NCBI RefSeq assembly: GCF_001619985.1
Contig: NW_017264195.1
Coordinates: 1,736,001-1,800,000, forward strand
From: Xylona heveae TC161
Taxonomy: Eukaryota > Ascomycota > Xylonomycetes > Xylonales > Xylonaceae
Reading direction: 5' to 3'
Length of the DNA stretch: 64,000 nucleotides
The notes under the pieces were generated by a model. The model was not told the origin of the DNA. It searched no databases and was given only the letters and a program-made list of their open reading frames with translations. This document shows, one piece after another, positions 37,601-48,375 of this stretch; within the stretch, counting starts at the first letter, position 1, and every line of letters starts with the position of its first letter. The position numbers and the translations under genes are program-made.

Positions 37601-39945
37601 TTTGTGACTGCCTTTCCTCGATAATATGCAGCGACAATTGCTTCCTCGCCGGTGATGATGCCGGATGCATATGCAGCACCAAGTTCGCCAGAAGAATGGC
37701 CCATAGTAGCCACTGGCTCAATATTCCAGGAGGCAAGCAACTCGACCAATCCAATCTGAAGGGCTGTGCAAATTGGCTGAGAGATATCCGCATTATTTAC
37801 ACGACTCGTCTCCTTTGGCTCTTGGAGGAGATCGAGAAATTTCCATGAAGGAGGTTCATCCAGAGACTGGAGAATGTCGTCCAAGGTCTCAATGGTTTGC
37901 TTGAATATAGGGAAGCGGAAGATGAGCTCCTTGCCCATTCCAGCCCATTGCGCTCCTTGTCCCGTAAAAATGAAGCCTAGACTGGAAGGCTCCTGGATAA
38001 CGGTGCTCGCGTGAGTCACGTTGTTTGCTTCAAGGCTTGTAGAGAGACTGTCTTGATCGGAAACGGCAAAAGCTTTATGAAGGAAACGCGACCGACGCGC
38101 GCCAAGCGTATACGATAGGTCTGCGATACTATACTCGCTTGCAACATTTCGTAGTGCCTCAATGTTGTTTTCGAGAGAGTCTTTGTCATGGGCAGAGAAC
38201 GGTAAGAGGTACTCGGGTGGAATCTCTGAGGAAACGGGCTTTTCTCCCGAATCGACAAGGCGCTGTCCGTGCTTGTAATTTGGAATGAAGCTCTCGACGC
38301 CTTCAAGAATAACATGCGCATTGGCGCCACCAAACCCGGAGGAAGCTACACTCGCACGGCGAACAGGAATATGCGATGGCCATGCAGTACTTTCAGTGAC
38401 GATCTTGAACTTATTCGCGTTGAAGTCGACTGGCTTCGATTAGCGCCAAGCTTCAGACAAAGACAAATATGGAACTCACTTCGAGGATTAAGATTCGTCA
38501 CACCCGTTGTAGGTGGAATAATGTTTTTCTCGATGGCAAGGACGGCTTTCATGAGTCCTGCAAGACCGCTTGTTGGCTCAGAATGCCCGACATTCGTTTT
38601 TACCTAGATATATTAGAATTGTTCAAAGGCCAAAGGTGGGGCGGAACTAACTGATCCGATGAGAAGAGGTTTGTCGAGAGTCCTTCCTTTTGAAAACACC
38701 CGTGAGATAGCGGATAGCTCAAGCGGATCTCCGACTGGTGTTCCAGTGCCATGGCATTCGTAGTAGCCAGTCATGTCCGGATCAAGCGTGCCAGCACGCG
38801 CATAAGCGTACCGCATAGCGGCTTCTTGGGCTGCTGCGGACGGATGAGTTATTCCGCTATTTTTCCCGTTGCTAACCATCCGTGTTAGCCCGTATCCAAG
38901 TGTCGGACAGGCAAAGAGGGGAATATCATTACGTACGCATTTACAGCCGTAGCTCTAATGACGGATCGGATTGGATCCCTGTCTCTGACAGCGTCTGAGA
39001 GCCTCTTCAGATAGAAAACGCCAAAACCATCGGCACGGCCATAGCCATCGCCGCTAGCGTCAAATGTGTGGCACTGAGAAGTGGGTGAGAGGGCGCCTAG
39101 TTTGTCCAAAAATATCTGCATATCTGGTGACAAGATCAAGTTCGAGGACCCAACCAACGCCGCTGAGGACTCGCCGGATTGCAAAGATAAACATGCCAAA
39201 TGTAGTGCGTAGAGAGAAGCAGAACAAGCAGTGTCGACAGTCATACTAGCGAAAAGTCTCAGCGAAATCTCAGAGAAAAGAAGGATGCTTGATAGCTCAC
39301 CTCGGACCTGTCAGGTTAAATACATAACTGACGCGGTTCGACAAGAAGGGAGCAATTGCACTGGTGGCGGTATAGGGTTTCGTGTATTCGGAGTCCCTGA
39401 CCTCGCCAAATAGGTGATCATGATTGAAATTTCCCATGAAACAACCAGTGTTAGTGCCAGAGATTGACTCCAGAGTTGCACCAGCCGATTCCAAGGCTTC
39501 ATAAACAACTTCAAGGATTTTTCTTTGGGCGGGGTCGAGGGTCATTGCCTCAACCGAATTGATTCCGAAAAAGGCAGGGTCAAAAAGCTTTGGGTCATCC
39601 TGAATGAAGTAACCGCCTTTTGTTGTCAAACTTCCAGGCCGGCTACGGTTCGGATGGTAGTAAGCGTCGATGTTGAATCGATTCGCTGGAAAGTCACTAT
39701 GTGCAGATCGCTTTTCCATCATCAATTCCCAAAATTTGGAAGGATTGACGGCGGTCCCAGGCCAACGACATCCTGAAAACCGGAATCTAGAGTTATTGTC
39801 GATTCTCATATTGGGAATGGTAAAGAGATTGCAAACACTTACCCATGCCAACAATTGCAATAGGCTCCGCAATGGGGACTCTTGGGGTCTCCATACTAGC
39901 CACGCCGGCCAATGCCGCATTGCTATCAAATTCTTCCGGCTCCAT
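31649..39945 (-). CDS. Reducing-type polyketide synthase with degenerate DH, ER and KR
   Basis: Fifteen exons give 2512 residues: 39945-39843, 39772-39301, 39245-38937, 38871-38652, 38603-38480, 38429-36697, 36642-36339, 36288-34994, 34943-34587, 34532-33654, 33601-33527, 33468-33131, 33077-32912, 32859-32539, 32491-31649. Every junction keeps the frame. Intact: KS (Cys199 in VDTACSAS, His335 in HGTGTP, His375 in NVGHSE), AT (Ser655 in GHSSGE), C-methyltransferase (SAM loop LEIGGGTGG at 1440-1448) and ACP (Ser2472 in YGLDSM). Degenerate: in the DH HxxxGxxxxP motif His is Cys986 and Pro is Ser995, though HPTAIDACIQ keeps Asp1165. The ER GGVGQAA site reads LDEDIALA near 1939-1946. The KR Rossmann loop reads GCLESHLG (2145-2152), and the KR Tyr position aligns with Asn2289. 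There is no thioesterase. Expected output is an unreduced, C-methylated chain released by cyclisation or by another enzyme. Confidence 0.93.
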
Positions 39946-41507
39946 GGTTGACAGCAGTTGTCGACCTAGGCTGCTGGTAAGAATGGAGAAGGAATAATTG
40001 AGACTGCGGGTGGCTCAGGTATTTTATCTAAAGGGCGAAGGTACCACTCGGCCCAAGCCGGCTTCGTGGGACAGGAGTATGGGCTGTTATCCAAAGCGCG
40101 TCATGATTCCTTGTTTTCAATTTTTTTTATAGTGTATCCTGAGCGTCACGTAGCGGCATAATGCCGTAAAGGAACATTGCCATAAGTGGCAAACGCTGGT
40201 CCATGATTCGCTATGTAAGTGTACAGCAAAAAGCAGAGCGGTCGTCCAAGCATTGCATCAACCGATATCATTTCAGACTCAGGAGCCAGGTAAAACTAAG
40301 CTGGGGTCAGTCAGATTCAGCTCCGGAAGCAAATTCCACCATAATGAGTTAGGAGTAACTAGCACTTACTCCGGCCGTATAGGGTTCCCCCACAAAAGTG
40401 AATGTGGGGACAAGGGAGGGTACGCGTATGAGTGGTGTGCGGGTGTGGTCCGCATCGTGTTACATTTCAATTTCGTAGGCATATTTGTTGTATCAGCCTT
40501 ATTACTCGGATCTCTTATTGTGGTTCACCACGCTGAATAGATGCTTGAGATATGCTGGAGTACAATTTAGCCGATGAAAAGCGGCCGGGGTGCCATCTCC
40601 CGCCACAAGGGGGGACCGGACCGCATCCGGCTGCCGTTTTTAGGGCCGTTCACTCGCTAAGTCCCCAGTTAAACCCCTGCGCCAAGCACAGGCCCTTATT
40701 TCCATAATCCAGTTACGAACAGCAATGCTCTCACTCATGCCATTCCCAATGCCCTTTTCCTGATGATAGTATACTAGCATCATTTCTCGGACAGGCGTGT
40801 CACTATCTGTAATTTCACTTTTGCACCATCGTACATATACAATGGCAATACTGCAATGCATTAACCAGCGGAGCCGGAACGCCCCCCAGGGTTCGTGTCC
40901 GCATGGGAAATGGGAAATGGCAAATGGCAAATAGTATCTTGTCCAATAGACTCACTCGGATCTCGAAGGCTCCTTTCGTACATGGGTGGTGCTACTCTGA
41001 ATGATCTTAGTATGGACGGATGCTAAAGTCTGTCAACCTCTTTGGCGCTGACAGGCTTGCTGTTAGGGTTTGTGGCGCTCACTCGGTGCCTAGGATAAGG
41101 CCCTACTGAAGGTTGACTACGAAGAACTACGTTTGATGTGGGGCATCACAGTCAAGGAGCGGGTCGAGCCATATCACCTCCCCGCATCTCTCACACATTG
41201 AACACACGTCTTTACTGACGGCCGTTGCCATATGTCCTGGGAGACGAGTGATACTGGTTAGCTTTTGCAAGACCTCGGTCACTCAGTGGAGCGATGACGC
41301 CCATTACTCTCCGCCAATATCGCTGGTGCCAAGAAAGGCATAGGCTGATGTTCCTTCTGTGATTTAAAATAGATGATATCATCAATTTTTATGTTCTGAT
41401 ATCCCCTTCAGGAGATTGCCACTCGTTCGTCAGCCCTTTATGAGGATGAAGCCGCAACCTTAGACTGCCATCTGGAAGTTGAAGACTCTTCTCAGCAATC
41501 AGTAACC
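39946..41507. promoter_or_regulatory. Bidirectional promoter of PKS and FAD oxidase
   Basis: The divergent starts are 1.56 kb apart with no gene between. Two sequences resemble binding sites for Zn(II)2Cys6 regulators: CGG-N6-CCG at 40049-40060, about 105 bp from the PKS start codon, and CGG-N7-CCG at 40617-40629. No Zn2Cys6 regulator gene lies in the window. Whether the motifs work is inference. Confidence 0.45.
40904..40931 (+). repeat. Four tandem 7-bp units (TGGGAAA x2, TGGCAAA x2)
   Basis: Two TGGGAAA units run straight into two TGGCAAA units, giving 28 bp of 7-bp periodicity in the shared promoter region. Confidence 0.9.
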
Positions 41508-43438
41508 ATGCTGGGGGCACGCCTGAATTTGGCCGTCCTTGCTCTGTGCGGGATCTTTAGCCAAGGTATTGCAGTGAACCGTTTCGGAGGCAATGTTGCG
41601 ACACCTAATAATATTGCGGCCGATGTCAAGTCTGTCCTGGGCCCAAAGCTCTCCCAAAATGCTACGATAGCATTGCCCGGTGAGCCGCTCTTCGACGAGC
41701 TTATTACCCGTTACAGTGACTATGACCGGCCGACCTTTAGTGTATCGATTGCAGTCGCTACAAAGGAAGATGTTCAAGCAGCTGTATGTGTTTCCCCGAC
41801 AGACGTGCTGAAGAGCTTTTGCAGAATAACATCATTCAGGTTGCATACGCCCGCTCGAAGGACATGCCATTTCTTGTCCAGTCAGGTGGGCATGGATTGA
41901 CTACTTCGACCCAGACCGTCCAAAATGGGATGCAAATTAGTATGAGGAGATTAAACTACACCATTTTTGATCCGGAAACCGAGATCATGAGAGTTGGAGG
42001 CGGCGCCGTCACAGGGGAACTCGCAAACGCATCCTATGCTTTGGGATATGAAGTTAGTAAGTAATTATTTTCTCAATCTTTGGGAGAAACCATATCAGCA
42101 CAGGAGCTGATTAGAGGGGAATAGCTGTCGGCTCCTGCCCTTGCACCGGGGTCATGGGCGTGGGTTTGGGAGCAGGCATTGGACGTCTTCAAGGCATGTA
42201 TGGCCTTCTGATGGATAACATTGTGGCTATAACAATGATGTTGCCTGACGGTACCATTGAGAGAGTGACCGCCGAAAGCAATCCGGACCTCTGGTGGGCA
42301 GTCCGCGGTGCCGGGCATAATTTCGGAATCGCTCTTGAAGCCGAAGTTCAGCTTCATCCCCAGGTGAACGACGGCATGCATTATGTTGCTGATATGGAGT
42401 TTCCTATCAGCAAGACTGTGGAAGTCTTCAAGCTATTGAATCTTATATCAGCCAACGAGATTCCTAAACAATTAGCTTTCTTTATTACCGGGCATGCCCC
42501 GGGGCCTGGATCCGGTGTGGTGAGTACCGATACGCAGACACTCGCTGGAAATGTGTTAGAGCTGATAGCAATTTGTGATAGCCTGTCATCAATATCGATT
42601 TTGTGTGGCACGGTACGAAAGAGTCCGCTCGAGAGCATCTGCAGCCATGGCTTGACCTTAAGCCTCTGTATAAAAAGGAAGAATATGTGAACTGGGCGTC
42701 CCTCCCCTGGGTCACCTATGGAGGTCTCAACAATATCCTCTGCAGTCAGCCTGGTGGACAGCGAAACTTCTACGCAGCAAACGCCGCAACGTACGATATC
42801 TCCGCCATGGCAAGCCTCTGGAATGACTGGGAAAAAATGAGCATCAAGTACAATGGAACGGCCAAGTTCCTGCTCATGTTCCAGACCTTCGCTCAACAAG
42901 CAGTCAAATCTGTCGACCCCGACTCTTCTGCCTTCCCATGGCGCAAGGGCTCTGAACATTTCTTGTGAGTATAATGTTCCTAGAGTTTCGACTTGATATT
43001 CCTATAATTTGAAGCTATTTTCGCGCGGAACTCGCATCATGAAGCAAGCGCAGACAAGGAGTACTAACTCAAACCCATCATAGGCTCATTCAAGCCAGCT
43101 ATACGGACCTTTCTTTACGTGCTGAGCTGGATATCTGGCTGCGTCAATGGCAAACACTCTTTGTTGAGACTAGTGGCTATGGTCGGCTTCAGCAATACGT
43201 GAACTATGGACACGGCTACCGTGATCCCATGGAGGCCTTGTACGGGTACGACAGGTGGCGAATTGAAAAGCTATATGGTCTGAAGGAGAAGTACGATCCT
43301 GATGGACTTTTCGATTCGTACCAACCCATCCGCACAGACAAAGCATCTCTCCTTGCTGCGGCTCGTCCGCAACTCCACACATATAAGCCGTTTGGCCAAG
43401 GTGTCGTTGACCAGGAAGTTTTGCACACCGAGTTGTGA
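41508..43438 (+). CDS. Secreted FAD-linked oxidase, berberine-bridge-enzyme type
   Basis: Five exons (41508-41783, 41840-42056, 42125-42519, 42582-42964, 43084-43438) give 541 residues. The N-terminus MLGARLNLAVLALCGIF is a signal peptide. The FAD-binding domain carries both attachment sites known for this family: His110 in QSGGHG and Cys169 in VGSCPC, so bicovalent FAD is expected. The C-terminal BBE domain is present (YVNYGHGYRDP, then LKEKYDPDGLFDSYQP). These enzymes oxidise sugars, alcohols or pathway intermediates and often drive ring closure. Its divergent pairing with the PKS suggests it modifies that product, perhaps in the secretory pathway or outside the cell; this is inference from position. 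Confidence 0.92.
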
Positions 43439-44540
43439 ACACAGCAATGTGAGAGTGGATTCCGACGCACTTCTGATACCGCCAACTTGCAAGCTGCTAC
43501 CATACCATTTTTTCGCCTGGCGAAGGCAAAGAGTAAATATGCATCGAATGGATTCTGAAATATCATGCTCAGGAAAGGAAACGGATGCTAAACGAATAAA
43601 TGCAAATATAGACTTGGCCGTGTCTTATATTTTTCTTGGTTTCATGGAGCAAAACAGGGCGTTGAATGGGTTTCTTTCTGGATACTTTAGCGCTCCTTAC
43701 TATGATTTCTCTATTGGTCAGCCACACTCCAGAAAATATAAATATAAGTATGGTTAGATGTGTTGCAAGAAATGTCACTCTCTCTTTACCCTTGAAGCCG
43801 ATTAACTGCCGCTTCCCATTTTTCTTTAGCCGGATTGACCGTGAGAAAGTTCGTACGCAACAGTATTTACTGAAGTGATGCGTCATGAGGATTCGAAGTG
43901 TACTTAGTACCACACAATCGTGTGCTGATACAACGGATCTTGGGTCGGACCGGTTCTAAGTCAGTAGAAAGAGTATCAATACTAATTCAGCTACTCTCCG
44001 AACAATACAAAGTCATTACAAGCTTGAAGCATGACAAATAAAGGACACATTACTCAAAGCACTTGATCTCCCATATGTCACGACCATCATGCACCGGCAG
44101 CAATAGTCATAGGTTCCCAACATGCGTACGTTCGCGCTTCATCTCGTCTCGCGGCAGATTACGTGGATATCAGCGAGTTCTAAGTAAGCATCTAGTCAGT
44201 GAGCAGATGTCTTTTCTTTGATACCCATTGGATTGAGAAAAGACACAAAGGTTCAGCCGCACGACGGTGTAGGATCAAATCCGGAGGATTTGTCGCTTGC
44301 GAATGGGTAGATTTTCCAGTAGAAGAATAGGTCCCCAGATTCGATACCTAGACTAGCTTTATTTACTGATTAGAGAGTTGAAAGATATGAATGATGATTT
44401 GGGGGCATTAATGTATTCAAAAGCAAAAAAAAAAAAAAAAAAAATAGCAGACAAAATGGAAATATCGATAGCTGGGGATCCTATCGCAGAAAGCCTATGA
44501 CGCGAGGGAGGGGAGCACCAAGGCCTGGCGTCGAGGCTGT
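43439..44540. other. Convergent 3' intergenic region
   Basis: The oxidase and glycosyltransferase genes end toward each other. Apart from an A20 tract, I see nothing. Confidence 0.4.
44425..44444 (+). repeat. Poly-A tract (A20)
   Basis: Twenty A residues in a row, about 100 bp from the glycosyltransferase stop codon, with no attached retroposed sequence. Confidence 0.9.
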
Positions 44541-45986
44541 TTAGCCGGATGAAGTAAGAGGCGTCTTTTCGCTGTCGAGAACGTCAGTCTCGTGTTCAGA
44601 CAGCGCGACGCTGGAATGATTGACATCGTTTCTGCTGCCCCAAGAGGTCTCGAGAGAAGTTAGTTAAGTAAAAGCAAAAGAGGGATAGAGATACATGCCA
44701 CAGAGAGTGTGAATAAGGCATAGTACTTGATCAATCCATGGAAATATCCGAAGAGGATGGTGATCGGAAAGTACACCAGGTCGAATGGGTATCGAGCGAA
44801 ATGAGGAACCAATTTGACAGCTTTGCAGGACACGAGCCATACTAAAAACGAGGTCATCAGTCGAACCCGATTCAGGGGAGACACGTTCTCAGAAGCCCGA
44901 TAAAGCGAATAGATGAGGGCTGGATCGTGGACAAGAGAGCAAGAAGCAGTGGTGACTTGAACAGCGTACGTTGACCAAGGTTGCTTCCTGCTAACGTTGT
45001 TAGTAATTTACTTCTCTTACTCTTCAGGGGAAATAAGCTCAACTTACTTCCAAATGTGACGCTCAAGAACAATGCTCTTGTAGTTGCTACGCCAGTTGCT
45101 GCGGCACCAACGGAGGCATTGCGAAAGAAACTTGGAATTGGTTTCGAGAGTCGTCTCAATCTCTACCGAAGATTGAAAGCAGATTTTCCAGTTATGAGAA
45201 ACTAAGAACCGGGTGACGTAGTTGTCGTCATCGGCGTTCAATAGATTTCCGTTCCAGGTTTCGTTGCAGTATCCGTGGAGGAATTCGGCGCTCTGGATGA
45301 TAGGAGTTCGAATGACGACGGTGCGGCCGGACAGACAAGAAATACCGCCGTCCATGTGCATAGTAGCGGTGTTCTCAAAGTTTCTGCGCTCAATATAGCA
45401 TGCACCAAGGTATTCCCAGATTCTGCCAACAAAGGAAAGATGTCTGGCCTTCCGGATGCGCTGACTGGTGCCAACAGCTCCAACCTTGGGATCTTCAAAA
45501 GGTGCAAGGACATGTGCCATGAGGCTGTCAGGCCATATCACGTCGTCGTCGGCAAGGATAGTGATGCGGGAGCGTATCATTGGAATTGCCTGGCGGAGCT
45601 GGAGTCGCTTGTTACGCTGACCAGCGGTAATCACCCGGATCGAGGGATCGATAGAGTGTACCAATTCCTCGACGTGGTCTATGCAGTCGAGAACAGTGAC
45701 TACAATGATCTCTAATGGAGATGATTTAATGCAATTCAGGATGGTTCGTGTGAATTCGTGCATTTTCCCCCTCTCGCAGATAGTTGGGATGATAACTGTG
45801 ACATCTTCTGAGGTATTTGAAGGATATCTGGGAAGTGGAATGGCGTTGAAGGTCCAAGATGCAATGCAATTGACAATGAACCGAACATAACGTATCATCC
45901 TAAATGAAGGTGAGAATCTCATATCATAATCAAGCTCACAGGAGGCTTTACCAAAGGATGAGAAACACTCCTTGCCATGAATTCAT
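44541..45986 (-). CDS. GT2 family membrane glycosyltransferase
   Basis: Four exons (45986-45952, 45899-45048, 44987-44699, 44648-44541) give 427 residues. The first exon is only 35 nt and starts a hydrophobic N-terminal segment (MNSWQGVFLILW). The GT-A domain has VTVIIPTICERG, ITILADDDVIWPDS (metal-binding DDD), MDGGISCLSGRT, a second acidic motif NADDDNYVTRF and the QCLRWCRSNWRSN block matching QxxRW of processive synthases. Two or more C-terminal membrane segments follow. Exon 4 restores SVTSWGSRNDV, a tail I recall from related fungal proteins, but only if intron 3 starts with GC. Related proteins include hyaluronan/capsule-type synthases; donor and product are unknown. It may belong to the PKS neighbourhood or simply adjoin it. 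Confidence 0.87.
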
Positions 45987-47349
45987 ATCGACGTTCTTTA
46001 GCAGAGGAATTGTTCTTTGAGTTGGTGACTAGCTTATTGATTGTCAGTGTGGTGTAACATGGATATGGCACTGAGTTCTTACGAGAGATTTAGACTGTCT
46101 TTAGATGTTTCAGACACGTCTCCTGTATGATTTGACACTCAGTAGAAGTGAGATGAAGAAGATAAAGAGGAAATGAGACTGGACAATCTTGAAAGAAGAG
46201 AAAATGCGTGAAAGGCACGATGCAGCATGAACAATATATAACAATTTTAGCGAACAGGTGCCGAATTTTTGGAGACGAACTATTCACTTGTCTGCTTTTC
46301 AAAAACATTTTGGGCCAGAGTTGCTGTTGAGTTTAAAATAAGAATGTCATTACCAGCCGGGTATTCACGAGATCTGTGAAATCTCATGGCAGCTTCAATC
46401 TAGAAACATTCTTTTGCTGGCAGCGCAACGAAGCAGCCCACGGAGGAAAATAGAAAATAGTCACTGATTCACATCAATCACTGTATACCAGGATTCCATA
46501 ACGCGAGATGAAGAAATACATTCCCATTGAGAGGAATGGTCAGTGAGCCACTAGAATGGCATAGAGATGTAGAGTGATTTGAGATGAGAATAAAACTATA
46601 GTTTCAAGCTTTTTAAACGTTGAATCGAATGAGATCATATGAGATTCATTGATAGCTTCCCACCGGCGATGACACGTTGGGGGCTGGAGGAATATTGCAT
46701 ATTATCAACACTCTTTCGGACTGCTGGATACACACGCCACAATGACTTTTCGAGCCTTTTTTTAGTTAGTAAGCAGGTAAAGGCTAGTCAGGAAGGCCAT
46801 GACAATTTATCGATGGCAAGTTGTCTTGTTTTGGATTTCCTTTCCTCGTATGACGAGTTATGCCACCATCCTCGAATCGCATGGTGAAAGCTAGGCAAAC
46901 GGCGTCCGATGTGAACAACGACCTGTCTCCTATTGGACTTGAAAAGCAATGTATAGAATAATTCGTTTGTCTCATGCGATTGCAACGAATAAAGGGGCCA
47001 CGAGCGGCAATCAATTGGTTCGTGTCCAATGACGTCGTTGACTTCTCAAGCTCGAAAATCGGACGTCGGCCTCAACGGCCTGCATCTTGCAAACCAAACA
47101 ATCTCGCTAGGCCAAGAGCAAAAATCCCCCAAATTAAGCGCAGGCGCCAGAAACGCCTGTCGATCAACTGCGGCTAAGCGAAGAGGTATCTCACGAGTTG
47201 ACGAATGTGAAAGGTCACCCCGATCGGATCTTCAATATCAACGTCAATTCTAAAGGAAACACCAGCATCTTTACGATCGCCAGTTCACGAAAGACTGTCA
47301 GAACCATTACTGGCGCCACAAATTTCTTCAGCAGCACAGATTTGTCACA
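45987..47349. other. Divergent promoter region of GT2 and Y14 genes
   Basis: This gene-free 1.4 kb contains both promoters. Frames of 60-80 codons just before the Y14 start lack motifs and are best read as leader. Confidence 0.4.
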
Positions 47350-47901
47350 ATGGCGACCACGACGTCAGAAATGGACATCGATGCGCCCGCTTCGCCGACG
47401 GAGCAGCAGGCCCAGCCCGCGCCCGAGGCCGCTGCCACTCTGACAGCGAGCCGAGCAACTGCAGTCCGAAGTATTGAAGGCTGGATCATTGTGGTTACGA
47501 ATGTCCACGAAGAGGCGAGCGAAGAGGATTTGCAAGATGTCTTTGGCGAATACGGCGAGATTAAGAACCTCCACATGAACCTGGACCGCCGGACAGGCTA
47601 TGTTAAGGTCTGCTATCCACTTCCAATCCTCTCTCGACCTGTTCACATATATTGATATCAAACTTCTCTATTTTAGGGCTATATCCTTATCGAATACCCT
47701 ACTCTAAATGAGGCGCGCGCGGCCATCGATGGTGCGAACGGCACCAAGCTGCTTGATCAGACTATCGGCGTTGACTTCGCTTTTGTTCGACCACCGCCTG
47801 GAAAAGGGCAGCAAGGAAAGGGTGCAAGAGGAAGGGGCGGCCGCGCACGAAGTCGGAGTCCAGGCGAGGGAATAGACAGAGATGACGGTCGGAGCGATTA
47901 A
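47350..47901 (+). CDS. RBM8A: Y14/RBM8A exon-junction complex RNA-binding protein
   Basis: Two exons (47350-47607, 47677-47901) give 160 residues. Y14 pairs with Mago to form the exon-junction complex core deposited on spliced mRNA, acting in mRNA fate in nucleus and cytoplasm. The acidic N-terminus ([13 protein letters not shown]) precedes one RRM: RNP2 as WIIVVTNV, then [23 protein letters not shown]1 as KGYILIEY (formed by the splice), and [12 protein letters not shown] at the end. The tail is Gly/Arg/Ser-rich ([15 protein letters not shown]), typical of Y14. Length matches the family. It sits between the GT2 gene and the amine oxidase and has no evident metabolic link to either. Confidence 0.94.
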
Positions 47902-48375
47902 AAAGCCTGTTCATTAACTGGCGAATTACGATCACTATCACGAAAAAATCATCGTCGCATTGGACTTATGCATTTGGCATCTGACGCTCATCTCACAGAG
48001 GGGTATAGCGCACTAAATTATTCGGGTGCCGAGTGCCCTGTCCCTGTCGGCCGGCTAGTTGTTCCTCAGCTGATGGGAGAACTTGCCGGCACACGCATAC
48101 AAGAATTGATGGTAGGTTTGAATCACAATATCAAGCCCGTCTGGAGTAAATACTAAGTCCGCTGATCTCACGTTAGCTCGTTTTTAGCATGCAGCAGTGA
48201 CGGAACGTTGGAAATGAGCTGCTTGATATGCCCAGATCCATTTGGGTGTCAAAAGCACCAGAATATTGTCCAGTCTTCCACAACTTTAGCTTGTAATGAT
48301 ATCTCAGTCTAGCAAATTTTACTTCAAAAGCATAACAATGAAACTTTCATTTTATTCTGTTGAATTATTAGGAGG
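47902..48375. other. Convergent 3' intergenic region
   Basis: The Y14 and amine oxidase genes end here. No feature was seen. Confidence 0.4.
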
